Source of the DNA: Nonlabens dokdonensis DSW-6
GTDB lineage: Bacteria > Bacteroidota > Bacteroidia > Flavobacteriales > Flavobacteriaceae
Direction: 5' to 3'
DNA length: 64,000 nucleotides
Assembly: GCF_000332115.1 (NCBI RefSeq)
Contig: NC_020156.1
Coordinates: forward strand, 3,225,501 to 3,289,500
Position 1 is the first letter of the stretch. Each line of letters opens with the position of its first letter. The notes beneath the pieces were generated by a model that saw nothing but the letters and a program-made list of their open reading frames with translations, was not told where the DNA came from and searched no databases. The translations under genes were made by a program, and so were the position numbers. Below, piece by piece: positions 26,019 to 34,468 of this stretch.

Positions 26019-26058
26019 AAAAAAGCACTAAAGCTATTATAGGTTCTAGTGCTTTTTT
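26019..26058. terminator. Bidirectional terminator after the M49 gene
   Basis: A perfect 12-bp stem AAAAAAGCACTA / TAGTGCTTTTTT with a 16-base loop, between the convergent M49 gene and the 73-residue membrane protein gene. Confidence 0.85.
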
Positions 26059-26095
26059 GCTGTATTCAATTTACTTTAGTTTTCTTAGAATCTTA

Positions 26096-26317
26096 TTACT
26101 TTTCTAAACCAAATTTAATAGCAACTAGTAATAATATAAAGGCGATAAACCCCAGTAAAATCCAAAAAACACCTTTGTAATTTTTCTTATGAAGCGCTTT
26201 ATCTTTTAAGTACATAAAAGAAATTATAATACAAAACACAACAAAAAAAGCAATCCCAAAATAAATCTGGCCCGTGCTGAACATAGGATCTTTTACAACT
26301 AGTGGAAATACATTCAT
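26096..26317 (-). CDS. Small conserved membrane protein
   Basis: A 73-residue protein with two hydrophobic helices (about 18-36 and 49-69) joined by a basic loop (KDKALHKKNYKG). This topology puts the loop in the cytoplasm and both ends outside. It resembles unnamed small membrane proteins common in Flavobacteriaceae; no function is known to me. It is divergent from the MazG-like gene with a 53-base gap and converges on the M49 terminator. Confidence 0.65.
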   Translation of the reverse strand: MNVFPLVVKDPMFSTGQIYFGIAFFVVFCIIISFMYLKDKALHKKNYKGVFWILLGFIAFILLLVAIKFGLEK

Positions 26318-26370
26318 AGAAAACTTATTTTTACAAAATTACAAACCAAAACAATCAATTTACCATAGAT

Positions 26371-26766
26371 ATGAAGAAACAAATAGAAGGAGTTCATAAA
26401 TTTCATACAGCATTCCAACTCGGAATGAATGATAAGCCAGTTGCTAATATTAGTGAAAGACGTAATAAACTACGTTTTGAGCTTATGAAAGAAGAAAATG
26501 AAGAGTATTTTGAAGCAGCACAAAACAATGATCTCGTTGAAGTAGCAGATGCTTTAGGTGATATGCTATACATTTTATGTGGTACAATCATAGAACACGG
26601 CATGCAAGAAATTATAGAAGATGTTTTTGACGAAATTCAAGAATCTAATATGTCTAAATTAGGGGCTGATGGTAAGCCTATTTACCGAGAAGATGGAAAA
26701 GTACTTAAAGGACCTCATTACTTCAAACCTAACTTTGATAAAATACTGGAGAAGTTTAAAAAATAG
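26371..26766 (+). CDS. MazG/HisE-like nucleoside triphosphate pyrophosphohydrolase
   Basis: A 131-residue all-alpha NTP-PPase (PRA-PH/MazG superfamily). The metal-binding signature is present: ELMKEENEEY (about 38-47; the ExxE pair) and VADALGDMLYIL (about 57-68; the ExxD half). The C-terminal part ends in PHYFKPNFDKIL. Such enzymes hydrolyse NTPs or modified nucleotides to NMP and PPi. It is too short and unfused for HisE/HisIE and no his genes are near, so a house-cleaning role is more likely. It is the last gene before the insertion hot spot. Confidence 0.8.
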   Translation: MKKQIEGVHKFHTAFQLGMNDKPVANISERRNKLRFELMKEENEEYFEAAQNNDLVEVADALGDMLYILCGTIIEHGMQEIIEDVFDEIQESNMSKLGADGKPIYREDGKVLKGPHYFKPNFDKILEKFKK

Positions 26767-26789
26767 ACGTAGTAGTAGAGTAGTAGAGG

Positions 26790-27029
26790 CTAATTAACGT
26801 GAGTTCGATATAAGAATACTAGACATTTAAAGTTTAAAATATTGATGTTCAACTCCTCGCTTTAGAAAAGGCGAGGACAGATTGACCTCGTCGCACCAGC
26901 GTCGATGCAATCAGGAGTGGTTGAAAGTCCCAAACCGTTGAAAGAATTCAGTTCTATTTGTTATAAAAATAAAAATCAAATTAACTTATTGAATATCAAT
27001 CATTATTACGTTGAACTCACGTTAATTAG
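26790..27029. mobile_element. 240-bp inverted-repeat element with structured core (MITE-like)
   Basis: The ends are perfect 17-bp inverted repeats: CTAATTAACGTGAGTTC at 26790-26806 and its complement at 27013-27029. Similarity extends about 8 bases outward (AGTAGA). There is no open frame. The core (26848-26930) is GC-richer than the flanks and foldable: CCTCGC (26855-26860) pairs with GCGAGG (26871-26876), while CGAGG (26872-26876) can instead pair with CCTCG (26886-26890). TTCAACTCCT (26848-26857) faces AGGAGTggTTGAA (26913-26925). The TTGAAAGTCC string recalls domain I of bacterial group II introns, but that is weak. It is probably a non-autonomous element or a remnant; it could encode a structured RNA. 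Confidence 0.5.
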
Positions 27030-27172
27030 ATTTCTACTTCATCCATCATACATGTTTTAAATGGATAATGTGTAAAAGAAAAGAAGCTGTCTCATTAATT
27101 TGAGGCAGTTTTTTGTTTTCTACTTTGATAAATTGATGTTTATTCGTATCTTATTGTTTGATAATCAGATAT

Positions 27173-28714
27173 ATGAATACTAATTTCAAAGACTATAATC
27201 AGCAGCAAAACTGGCTTTTTCCACCTAGTATTGAAGAGCTTATTCCAGAAGATCATCCAGTGCGTGTAGTTAATGGCGTGGTAGAACAGTTAGACCTAAA
27301 TTTATTGATATCAGAATATAGTAAAGATGGTCAACCAAGTTACCATCCCAAGATGATGCTTAAAATTATGGTTTATGCCTATATGGATAATACCTACTCC
27401 AGTCGTAAGATTGAGAAAGCCATGGGTGAGAATATTAACTATATGTGGTTGAGTGGAAAGCAAGTTGCTGACCACAATACTATAGCTAGGTTTAGAAGTA
27501 AGAAACTAAAAACCATATTTAAAGATATCTTTAAGCAGGTAGTCTTACTGCTTGCTGATGAAGGTCTGGTTACTTTAAAAGAGGTCTTTACTGATGGAAC
27601 TAAGATAGAGTCTGTGGCTGGTCGCTATACCTTTGTATGGGGTAATGCTATAAAGACTAGAAAGAAAAAAATGGTTGAGCAGTTAGAACAGATGTGGCAA
27701 TATGCACAAAGCATCGCAGATGATGAAGATAAAGATCCCACACCACCAGACTTCAAAGAAATAGACCAAGACAAGGTAAAGCAAACGGCAAAGAAGATTA
27801 ATAAAATCTTATCTAACAACCCAAAGGCTGGTAGCAAGCAAAAAGCTAAACTACGTTACATTGAAAAGAACTTTGCTAGCAATCTAGAGAAGTATGAGCA
27901 ACAAGAAAAAATACTTGCCAAACGCAATAGTTACAGTAAGACCGATCCTGACGCTACCTTTATGCGCATGAAAGAAGACCACATGAAAAATGGTCAACTC
28001 AAACCAGGTTATAATGTTCAAATAAGTTCAGAATCACAATTTGTAATCCATTACTCCTTACATCAACAAACTACGGATTATCATACCCTAAAACCCCATT
28101 TACAGACTTACCAATACCTTTATGAATCCATGCCTGATCGAGTTGTCGCAGATGCTGGTTATGGAAGTGAAGAAAACTATGAATACTTAGAAGATAATAA
28201 TGTTGAAGCCTATGTGAAGTATAACACCTTTGACAAAGAACATAAAAACTATAAGACCAAGAAAAAGGCTAGTGGAAAAGATGATTTTCATAGAGATAGC
28301 CTACACTATAATGAAAAGGGAGATTATTATGTATGCCCTATGGGACAACGCATGGAAAAACAAAACGATAAAAAACAGAGAACTAAATCTGGATATCTTC
28401 AATACACCAGTGTCTATCAAGCACAAAACTGTAATGGTTGCCCATTAAGAAGCTTATGCCATAAATCTGCTAACCATAGAACTATACAGCGCAATCATAA
28501 ATTAGAGCGTCATAAAGAAATAGCTAGGCAGCGACTTAATACTGAGTTAGGAGAACAAAAAAGAATACAGCGCACCGCTGATGTAGAACCAGTTTTTGCT
28601 CACATTAAATCTAACCGTAACTTTGAAAGATTTACTCATAAAGGCATCCAAAAAGCTGAATTAGAGTTCGGATTACATGCTTTAGCTCATAACCTTAAGA
28701 AGAAAGTGGCATAG
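27173..28714 (+). CDS. IS1182-family DDE transposase
   Basis: A 513-residue transposase, apparently intact. The N-terminal DUF772-type domain (about 10-110) includes EELIPEDHPVRVV, YHPKMMLKIMVYAYM and HNTIARFR. The DDE residues are in VFTDGTKIES (Asp140), VVADAGYGSEENYEYL (second Asp) and VEPVFAHIKSNRNF (Glu). A cysteine-rich insert near the C-terminus (NCNGCPLRSLCH) follows YYVCPMG, typical of the family. The ATG at 27173 is preferred over the in-frame TTG 15 bases upstream. No frameshift or stop is seen, so the element may be active. Confidence 0.92.
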   Translation: MNTNFKDYNQQQNWLFPPSIEELIPEDHPVRVVNGVVEQLDLNLLISEYSKDGQPSYHPKMMLKIMVYAYMDNTYSSRKIEKAMGENINYMWLSGKQVADHNTIARFRSKKLKTIFKDIFKQVVLLLADEGLVTLKEVFTDGTKIESVAGRYTFVWGNAIKTRKKKMVEQLEQMWQYAQSIADDEDKDPTPPDFKEIDQDKVKQTAKKINKILSNNPKAGSKQKAKLRYIEKNFASNLEKYEQQEKILAKRNSYSKTDPDATFMRMKEDHMKNGQLKPGYNVQISSESQFVIHYSLHQQTTDYHTLKPHLQTYQYLYESMPDRVVADAGYGSEENYEYLEDNNVEAYVKYNTFDKEHKNYKTKKKASGKDDFHRDSLHYNEKGDYYVCPMGQRMEKQNDKKQRTKSGYLQYTSVYQAQNCNGCPLRSLCHKSANHRTIQRNHKLERHKEIARQRLNTELGEQKRIQRTADVEPVFAHIKSNRNFERFTHKGIQKAELEFGLHALAHNLKKKVA

Positions 28715-28780
28715 ACAAGTCTAATCTTATTCGTCCTTATTTAAAATCAAACAAATCTTGAAACAAAATTTACAAATCTT

Positions 28781-28819
28781 AAAAACCGCCTCATTAATCT
28801 AAATGAGACGGCTTCTTTT
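28781..28819 (-). terminator. IS right end acting as terminator for the T9SS type B gene
   Basis: On the minus strand the IS terminal hairpin (CCGTCTCATT ... AATGAGGCGG) is followed by TTTTT. It lies 29 bases after the stop of the 28848-33596 gene, so the IS seems to supply that gene's terminator. It also faces transposase read-through from the other side. Confidence 0.5.
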
Positions 28820-28847
28820 TAATTCAATAAAGTTGAAAATTCTTTAT

Positions 28848-31800
28848 TTACCTTTTCAGTGCAAAATGTCCTTTAAAGCTTCTCCCATCAGTTAATTCAA
28901 CGAGGTACCAGTAATCGCTAGATGGCATTGGGTTACCATTATAAGTTCCATCCCATCCTGGTCCTGTGGCACTTATTTGTTTTAGTAATTTACCATAGCG
29001 GTCAAAGATGTAGATGCTCGCATCTGGTATCTCACTTACAGCGATCACTTGCCATGTGTCATGGTAACCATCTTGATTAGGTGTAAAATATGGTGGCCCG
29101 CCTATAATTACTGCATCCATAGAAACTGTTCCACAACCGTTTTTATCTCTTACGTAGATGGTGTAGAATCCTGGATAAAGATTTGTAAATCTCTGGCTGT
29201 CTTGATACACAAAATTGTCAAGTGAGAATTCATAATCACCGCTTCCTGTTACAATCGCAGTAAGTGTATTAGTATTTACTTCAAACTGTCCTACGTCTAT
29301 ACGTTCTATTACCGCCACATCAGATTCTACTACTGTAATCGTTGCCGTACTATCACAACCATCGCTATTAGTAACGGTTACGGTATAATCATCACCTGAA
29401 GAAACATCTATAGTTTGTGTCATCTCTCCAGTAGACCATAGGTAGCTAGAATATCCTGGTCCAGCATCGATTGTTTCTGGTACTCCAGCACAAATGGTGT
29501 AAGGTCCTTGATTTGCAATCGTAGGTCTTGCAAAGACTTCTATTCTAAAGGTAGAGACATCATAACAATCTTGATTTGAAGCGTTTTCAATTCTCGCATA
29601 AATGGTTTGTGCTCTACTCACGTTGGTGTACGGAAAACTTAATGCTCCGGTATCATTATCTGCATCTGCCTGGCTGGTGTGGTAAGTCACATTGAAATCT
29701 GCTGTACTTTGACCATTGTAAATGGAAGCATCTTGTGATGTAAAGTCAAATTCTTCAAAACCATCGTTGCTGATATCGTCACATCCTACTAAGTCTATCG
29801 CTGTACCAGCAGTAGGCTGCTCGCTTACTGTTAATGTAAAGCTCGTAGTATCTGCACAAACTGGATTTGCAACAGCTTCTATTCTTACAAAAATAGTTTC
29901 TGGTGTTGTCGTGCTACTCGCATAAGCAGTATCGTTAGTTATTTGATCAGTTCCCATTCCTGTCATCGCACCATTAGACGTAGTGTGATACGTAATGGTA
30001 AAATCACTAGGTGTTTGACCGGCTAATACTTGAGCGTTTGCCATGGTTAGATCAAATACTTCTGATCCATCATTAGAAGGATCATCACAAGTAATCATAT
30101 CTTGAACAGCATTTGCTGTAGGCGTAGGACTGATCACAAATCGGAATGTCGTTGTGGTGTAACAAGTATCATTATCTGCATTATCAATTCTAGCAAAAAT
30201 ATTAGGTGTTGCGCTAGTTACTGTATAAGGACTGGCAAGTGGCGATGCGTTGTTATCAGCATCGGTTTGAGTAGCGTGATAAGTTACATTAAAACTAGGA
30301 TTAGTCTGCCCATCCAGAATAGTCATATCAAACTGAGATAAATCTACATTTTCTGTTCCATCATTAGAAGGATCATCACATACTATAATATCAGTAGGAG
30401 TTCCTGCTCTAGGCAATGCATCTACAAAAATGTCAAACATCTCTGTATCATAACAACTGCTGTTGGAATTGGTTTCTATTCTTACAAAAAGAGTAGTAGA
30501 ACCACTGTTGTAAATAGTAGGCAGTGGAGTTGCTCCTCCTACGCTTCCTAAATCAGCATCTGCCTGTGAGGTAAAATACTCAATAGTGAAGTTTGCAGGA
30601 TTTTGACCTAGTAAAACATCAGTATTTCTGGTGCTTAAATCAAAATCTTCTAAGCTATCATTAGAACTATCGTCACAAATTCTGTATTCAGCTACTGTAT
30701 TTGCTACCGCTTGTTCATTTAGGATGACGTTAATAGGTGTGACAGCATAGCAGGAAGTATTTGCTGGATTAGTTAGTCTAGCAAAAATTGAATTTGATCC
30801 AGACACTACCGTATAAGGGCTTGTTAGCACTGGAGTCCCAGCATCAGCATCAGCACGAGTTGCGTGGTAGGTCACATCAAAGGTTGCCATACTCTGTCCG
30901 TTATAGATTAAGGCATCAAATCGTGTGCTTAAATTAATATCTTCTGATCCATCATTGGTATCGTCATCACAAAGCATTAAATCTACAACAGGAGCTTCAA
31001 CAGGAAGATCGTCCACAATTATATCAAAAAACGTTGTGCTGTGACAACTTCTATTTGCATTGTTTTCAATTCTAACATACATGGTCTGACCACCGCTACT
31101 ATACATATTGCTTACAGGTGTTGCTCCGCCTACGCTTCCTTGATCAGCTTCTGCTTGAGTTGTGAAATATTCAATATTAAAGTCTGCTGGAACTTGACCT
31201 AGCAATACTTCTGGATTTCTAGAAACCAAATCAAATACCTCAGAATTGTTATTTGAAATATCATCACATAAGCGGTAAGTCGCTACTGGGTTTGCTACTG
31301 GTACAGGATTTAACTCAACAGTAAACGAGGTCGTATCAAAACAAGGCTCATTATTAGAATTATCAATACGAGCAAAAAAGGTAGTTGTACCAGTTAAGTT
31401 GAATGGTGACACCTGATCATTTGCACCAGTATCAGCCTCTGCTTGAGTCAAATGGTAAGTAATTACATAATCAGGGTTAGTTTGTCCATTCAATACCTCT
31501 GTGTCAAAATCTGTTAACAAAATATCCTCAGAATTATCATTAAGATCATCACAAACAGCAATATCCATTACCGTATTTGCTGTTGGAGTATCCCACACAA
31601 ATAAATCAACTTCAGTTGTAGAAGTACATCCACTTGGGCTATTGTCTGCTAATCTAATGTAAATTCTTTCCGTATTGATCGTTGCATTTGTATAAGTCGC
31701 AGGGTTCATTATTGGACTTGCTCCAGTACTAGCATCAATAGCACTTGTATGATACGAAATTGTAAACGCTGATGCTGGTAAACCACCCAATACTTCTGGC

Positions 31801-33596
31801 TCCGTGGAGGTTATATCGAAAACTGAAAATCCGTTATTATCATCATCACAATTTACCAGGTCAGTTGGTCTTGTTGCTCCTGCACCGCTAGCTACAACAA
31901 CATCAAAAGTAATGCTATCAAAGCAAAGTCTTGAAGTAGCATTTTCATCGTTAGTAATTCTCACATAAACTGGAGTTGTGCCTATAGGAAAATCATAAGG
32001 TAAAGTAATTGGGTTTACGTTATTATCTGCTGCATTTTGAGTAAGGTGATAAGAAACTACAAAGTCAGGATTAGTTTGCATGTCTAAGACCTGTGGTGTC
32101 TCAACAAGGTCCAAATCTCTAGACTCAATTCCATCTCCATCACTATCACATAAAAATACATCAGCAACTGGATTTGCGATCGGATTAGCATATATGGTAA
32201 TATCAGACGAAGCAATAAATCTAAATCCACCATTGCGTGCTGTTAATGTTACTGTATAAACACCAGGTCCAGGAAAAGTATGAATTGGATTTACTGTTGT
32301 TACCAAAGGACTACCGTCTCCAAAATTCCATGAAACTGTAGTAGTCACACAAAAGTCCGAGGTAGAAGCCTCAAATTGTATAGGAGTTTGATCACAAAAA
32401 TTAACTTGGTTTCTTGATGTGCCACCACCTCCACCAGACATTGCCTCAAAGGAACTAAATGAAGGTTCAAAAAATGAAGTAATAAAAGGCGGTAACCCTT
32501 CTCTAGAATTGTTGTTAAGTGCCAGACCGTCATCGGTGTAGCCTGCCGCAGCACCTACTGCATCAGGTGATCGTACAACACCTAACCACGGCTGACATGC
32601 TCTTGCGTGATAAATTTTACCATCAATACCTAATTGTAAAGCACCTCTTTCACTGTTTTGAGCACCATTTGCTGCAAATACGAACGGAGTTGAATTCCAA
32701 CCACCGCCGCTATTGATATTGTATTGTAGAATTTCTCTATTTACTGCATTGTTGCAACCATTACCATTTGGCGAGGAGTTGGCGTTTAAATAAATTAATT
32801 CCGAATTGGGAGAAAATTCTGCTCCATAAAAGTTTGCTATAGCGTTATTTGAGGTAGTTAAGGCTATAGGATTACTAACAATTCCTGTGGCATTATTAAA
32901 TTCTGCTAAATAAGCGGTTCCAGCAGGTGTAACAGATGTATTTGCCACTTTACTACCATCTGGGGATAACCTTATATAACCTCTATCATCAGTAAGAGTA
33001 GAAGTAGGAGGAAGTGTAGAATCTACACCTCTTGAGCTTAAAATAATACCTCCTGCTGCAGGGTAAGCGCTGTAAACACCACCATCTTCAAAAGTAAGAA
33101 TCCAGTAAAATGTTCCATCATCACTCAAAGTGGCAGTGACCTTTTCTTGAGTATTTTGTTGTATTAATATATCTCGACGACCTGGTACAACGTCTCCGAG
33201 ACCTGCACGCAAGGACATGTCTACGATACTGTAATTTAATCCTGCAAACTGACTAATAGTAATAACAAAATAACGATCACTCGCACCCAAATCTGGAATT
33301 ATAATGGCAGATTGTGCACTTGAAGAATTTCCAGATAATCCTGTCCCATTGGGCATAGGGTTTCCATTTCTATCCCATACAGTTGTACCGTCAGAATACA
33401 TTTGTAAAATACCACATTCATCAGATATCGCGCTACAGCCTTCAGCTGTAGCTAGACTACCAGCAGGAGCCGCCATAGGGGCACCAGAATTAAAGTCTAC
33501 ACTAGCATTATCTCCAAAAAACCACCATGCGGCCTCAAGTTGAGCAAAAGTTAAAATAGGTATAAACAGAAACGTTAGGAGGAGTAATTTTTTCAT
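28848..33596 (-). CDS. Giant T9SS type B cargo protein with nine internal repeats
   Basis: A 1582-residue secreted protein. A signal peptide (1-18, ending in LTFAQ) is followed by a beta-propeller-like region (about 20-390, YFVITISQF, GYIRLSPDGSKVAN), a PKD domain (about 412-470, SWNFGDGSPLV ... GVYTVTL), nine consecutive repeats of about 95-100 residues each opening with CD(D/S) and containing VL-x-GQ, Y(H/F)-x-(T/S)-x-A-x-A and (A/V)R(I/L)-x-N (about 480-1340), a second Ig/PKD-like segment (SSYLWSTGEMTQTI), and the C-terminal type B sorting domain (PYFTPNQDGYHDTW ... GHFALKR). T9SS exports it to the surface, where such proteins often act in adhesion or gliding. The stop lies 28 bases from the IS1182 element. 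Confidence 0.88.
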   Translation of the reverse strand: MKKLLLLTFLFIPILTFAQLEAAWWFFGDNASVDFNSGAPMAAPAGSLATAEGCSAISDECGILQMYSDGTTVWDRNGNPMPNGTGLSGNSSSAQSAIIIPDLGASDRYFVITISQFAGLNYSIVDMSLRAGLGDVVPGRRDILIQQNTQEKVTATLSDDGTFYWILTFEDGGVYSAYPAAGGIILSSRGVDSTLPPTSTLTDDRGYIRLSPDGSKVANTSVTPAGTAYLAEFNNATGIVSNPIALTTSNNAIANFYGAEFSPNSELIYLNANSSPNGNGCNNAVNREILQYNINSGGGWNSTPFVFAANGAQNSERGALQLGIDGKIYHARACQPWLGVVRSPDAVGAAAGYTDDGLALNNNSREGLPPFITSFFEPSFSSFEAMSGGGGGTSRNQVNFCDQTPIQFEASTSDFCVTTTVSWNFGDGSPLVTTVNPIHTFPGPGVYTVTLTARNGGFRFIASSDITIYANPIANPVADVFLCDSDGDGIESRDLDLVETPQVLDMQTNPDFVVSYHLTQNAADNNVNPITLPYDFPIGTTPVYVRITNDENATSRLCFDSITFDVVVASGAGATRPTDLVNCDDDNNGFSVFDITSTEPEVLGGLPASAFTISYHTSAIDASTGASPIMNPATYTNATINTERIYIRLADNSPSGCTSTTEVDLFVWDTPTANTVMDIAVCDDLNDNSEDILLTDFDTEVLNGQTNPDYVITYHLTQAEADTGANDQVSPFNLTGTTTFFARIDNSNNEPCFDTTSFTVELNPVPVANPVATYRLCDDISNNNSEVFDLVSRNPEVLLGQVPADFNIEYFTTQAEADQGSVGGATPVSNMYSSGGQTMYVRIENNANRSCHSTTFFDIIVDDLPVEAPVVDLMLCDDDTNDGSEDINLSTRFDALIYNGQSMATFDVTYHATRADADAGTPVLTSPYTVVSGSNSIFARLTNPANTSCYAVTPINVILNEQAVANTVAEYRICDDSSNDSLEDFDLSTRNTDVLLGQNPANFTIEYFTSQADADLGSVGGATPLPTIYNSGSTTLFVRIETNSNSSCYDTEMFDIFVDALPRAGTPTDIIVCDDPSNDGTENVDLSQFDMTILDGQTNPSFNVTYHATQTDADNNASPLASPYTVTSATPNIFARIDNADNDTCYTTTTFRFVISPTPTANAVQDMITCDDPSNDGSEVFDLTMANAQVLAGQTPSDFTITYHTTSNGAMTGMGTDQITNDTAYASSTTTPETIFVRIEAVANPVCADTTSFTLTVSEQPTAGTAIDLVGCDDISNDGFEEFDFTSQDASIYNGQSTADFNVTYHTSQADADNDTGALSFPYTNVSRAQTIYARIENASNQDCYDVSTFRIEVFARPTIANQGPYTICAGVPETIDAGPGYSSYLWSTGEMTQTIDVSSGDDYTVTVTNSDGCDSTATITVVESDVAVIERIDVGQFEVNTNTLTAIVTGSGDYEFSLDNFVYQDSQRFTNLYPGFYTIYVRDKNGCGTVSMDAVIIGGPPYFTPNQDGYHDTWQVIAVSEIPDASIYIFDRYGKLLKQISATGPGWDGTYNGNPMPSSDYWYLVELTDGRSFKGHFALKR

Positions 33597-33718
33597 TGCT
33601 TTTTTAGTTTTGAGGGTCGTAATTTAATCTTTTTTTATCAATTCTATGAATGTGTTAAAAAACCGTTGAATTAACCAAAGTTTTATTACGAACATGATAA
33701 TCTCTAAAAATTAAAGTA

Positions 33719-34429
33719 TCATCCTTGAATTATGAACATTGCTGGCCTTTTATGAATATCTGGTATTTGTTTTTTCCATAAATCCACGGTCATAGTTCTA
33801 ATAAACTCTGTAGGTAAACTTATGTCGCAAGCAATACATAGTTTGGTTTTTCCATTTAACGATAAAATAAGTTCTTCTATCATTTTATTATTGCGGTATG
33901 GAGTTTCTATAAAAGACTGCGATTGATTTTGCTTCAAAGAAATATTCTCAAGCTCTTTAATTTTTTTGCGTCTTTCTTGTTTATCTATAGGTAGGTAACC
34001 ATTGAATGCAAAGTTCTGGCCATTGAGACCGCTAGACATCATTGCCATGAGTATAGAACTAGGTCCTACTAACGGTTGCACTCGTATACCTTTTTCATGT
34101 GCAATTGCAACTACGTCAGCACCAGGATCTGCTATTCCAGGAACACCAGCTTCACTCATTAACCCCATGTTTTTACCTTCAAGACAGGCTTGTAAAAAGG
34201 AGGGAAGCTCACTTACTTCAGTGAATTTGTTGATAACTGAAAAATTCAAGCTAGGTTGCGATTTTGAAGGACATATAGATTTAATAAACCTTCTCGCAGT
34301 TTTTTCATTTTCCACCACATAATGATCTACCATTTCAATTACTTTTTTAACTGATAATGGCAATACTTCAAGTGGGCTTATCTCGCCTAATGTTACTGGT
34401 ATAAGAAATAACCTTCCTTTTCCTTCCAT
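33719..34429 (-). CDS. RsmI-like SAM-dependent methyltransferase
   Basis: A 236-residue tetrapyrrole-methylase-fold enzyme of the type represented by RsmI, which 2'-O-methylates C1402 of 16S rRNA. Visible motifs are RLFLIPVTLGE at the start, MGLMSEAGVPGIADPGADVV (about 88-107; RsmI motif SDAGTPLISDPG) and LVGPSSILMAMMSSGLNGQ (about 119-137). It is shorter than canonical RsmI (about 280) and the N-terminus is PVTLGEIS rather than PTPIGNL, so it may be the flavobacterial paralogue with another substrate. It lies downstream of the exonuclease gene with a palindrome in the 39-base gap. Confidence 0.75.
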   Translation of the reverse strand: MEGKGRLFLIPVTLGEISPLEVLPLSVKKVIEMVDHYVVENEKTARRFIKSICPSKSQPSLNFSVINKFTEVSELPSFLQACLEGKNMGLMSEAGVPGIADPGADVVAIAHEKGIRVQPLVGPSSILMAMMSSGLNGQNFAFNGYLPIDKQERRKKIKELENISLKQNQSQSFIETPYRNNKMIEELILSLNGKTKLCIACDISLPTEFIRTMTVDLWKKQIPDIHKRPAMFIIQG

Positions 34430-34445
34430 AATAATGTTTTTTATT

Positions 34446-34463
34446 CCGCTTTCGCGAAAGCGG
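34446..34463. repeat. Dispersed palindrome copy 7 (18 bp, intra-operon gap)
   Basis: CCGCTTTCGCGAAAGCGG, filling half of the 39-base space between the exonuclease gene and the RsmI-like gene. Confidence 0.9.
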
Positions 34464-34468
34464 GATTA

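Larger units (their letters stand above)
27079..28820 (+). mobile_element. IS1182-family insertion sequence
   Basis: A transposase gene flanked by imperfect terminal inverted repeats: AAAAGAAGCTGTCTCATT from about 27079, and the complement of AATGAGACGGCTTCTTTTT ending about 28819. Each end is itself a hairpin (GTCTCATTAATTTGAGGC on the left, CCGCCTCATTAATCTAAATGAGACGG on the right). The element is about 1.74 kb. A target-site duplication could not be fixed with confidence. It sits 49 bases from the 240-bp element and 28 bases from the stop of the large T9SS gene. Confidence 0.8.
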
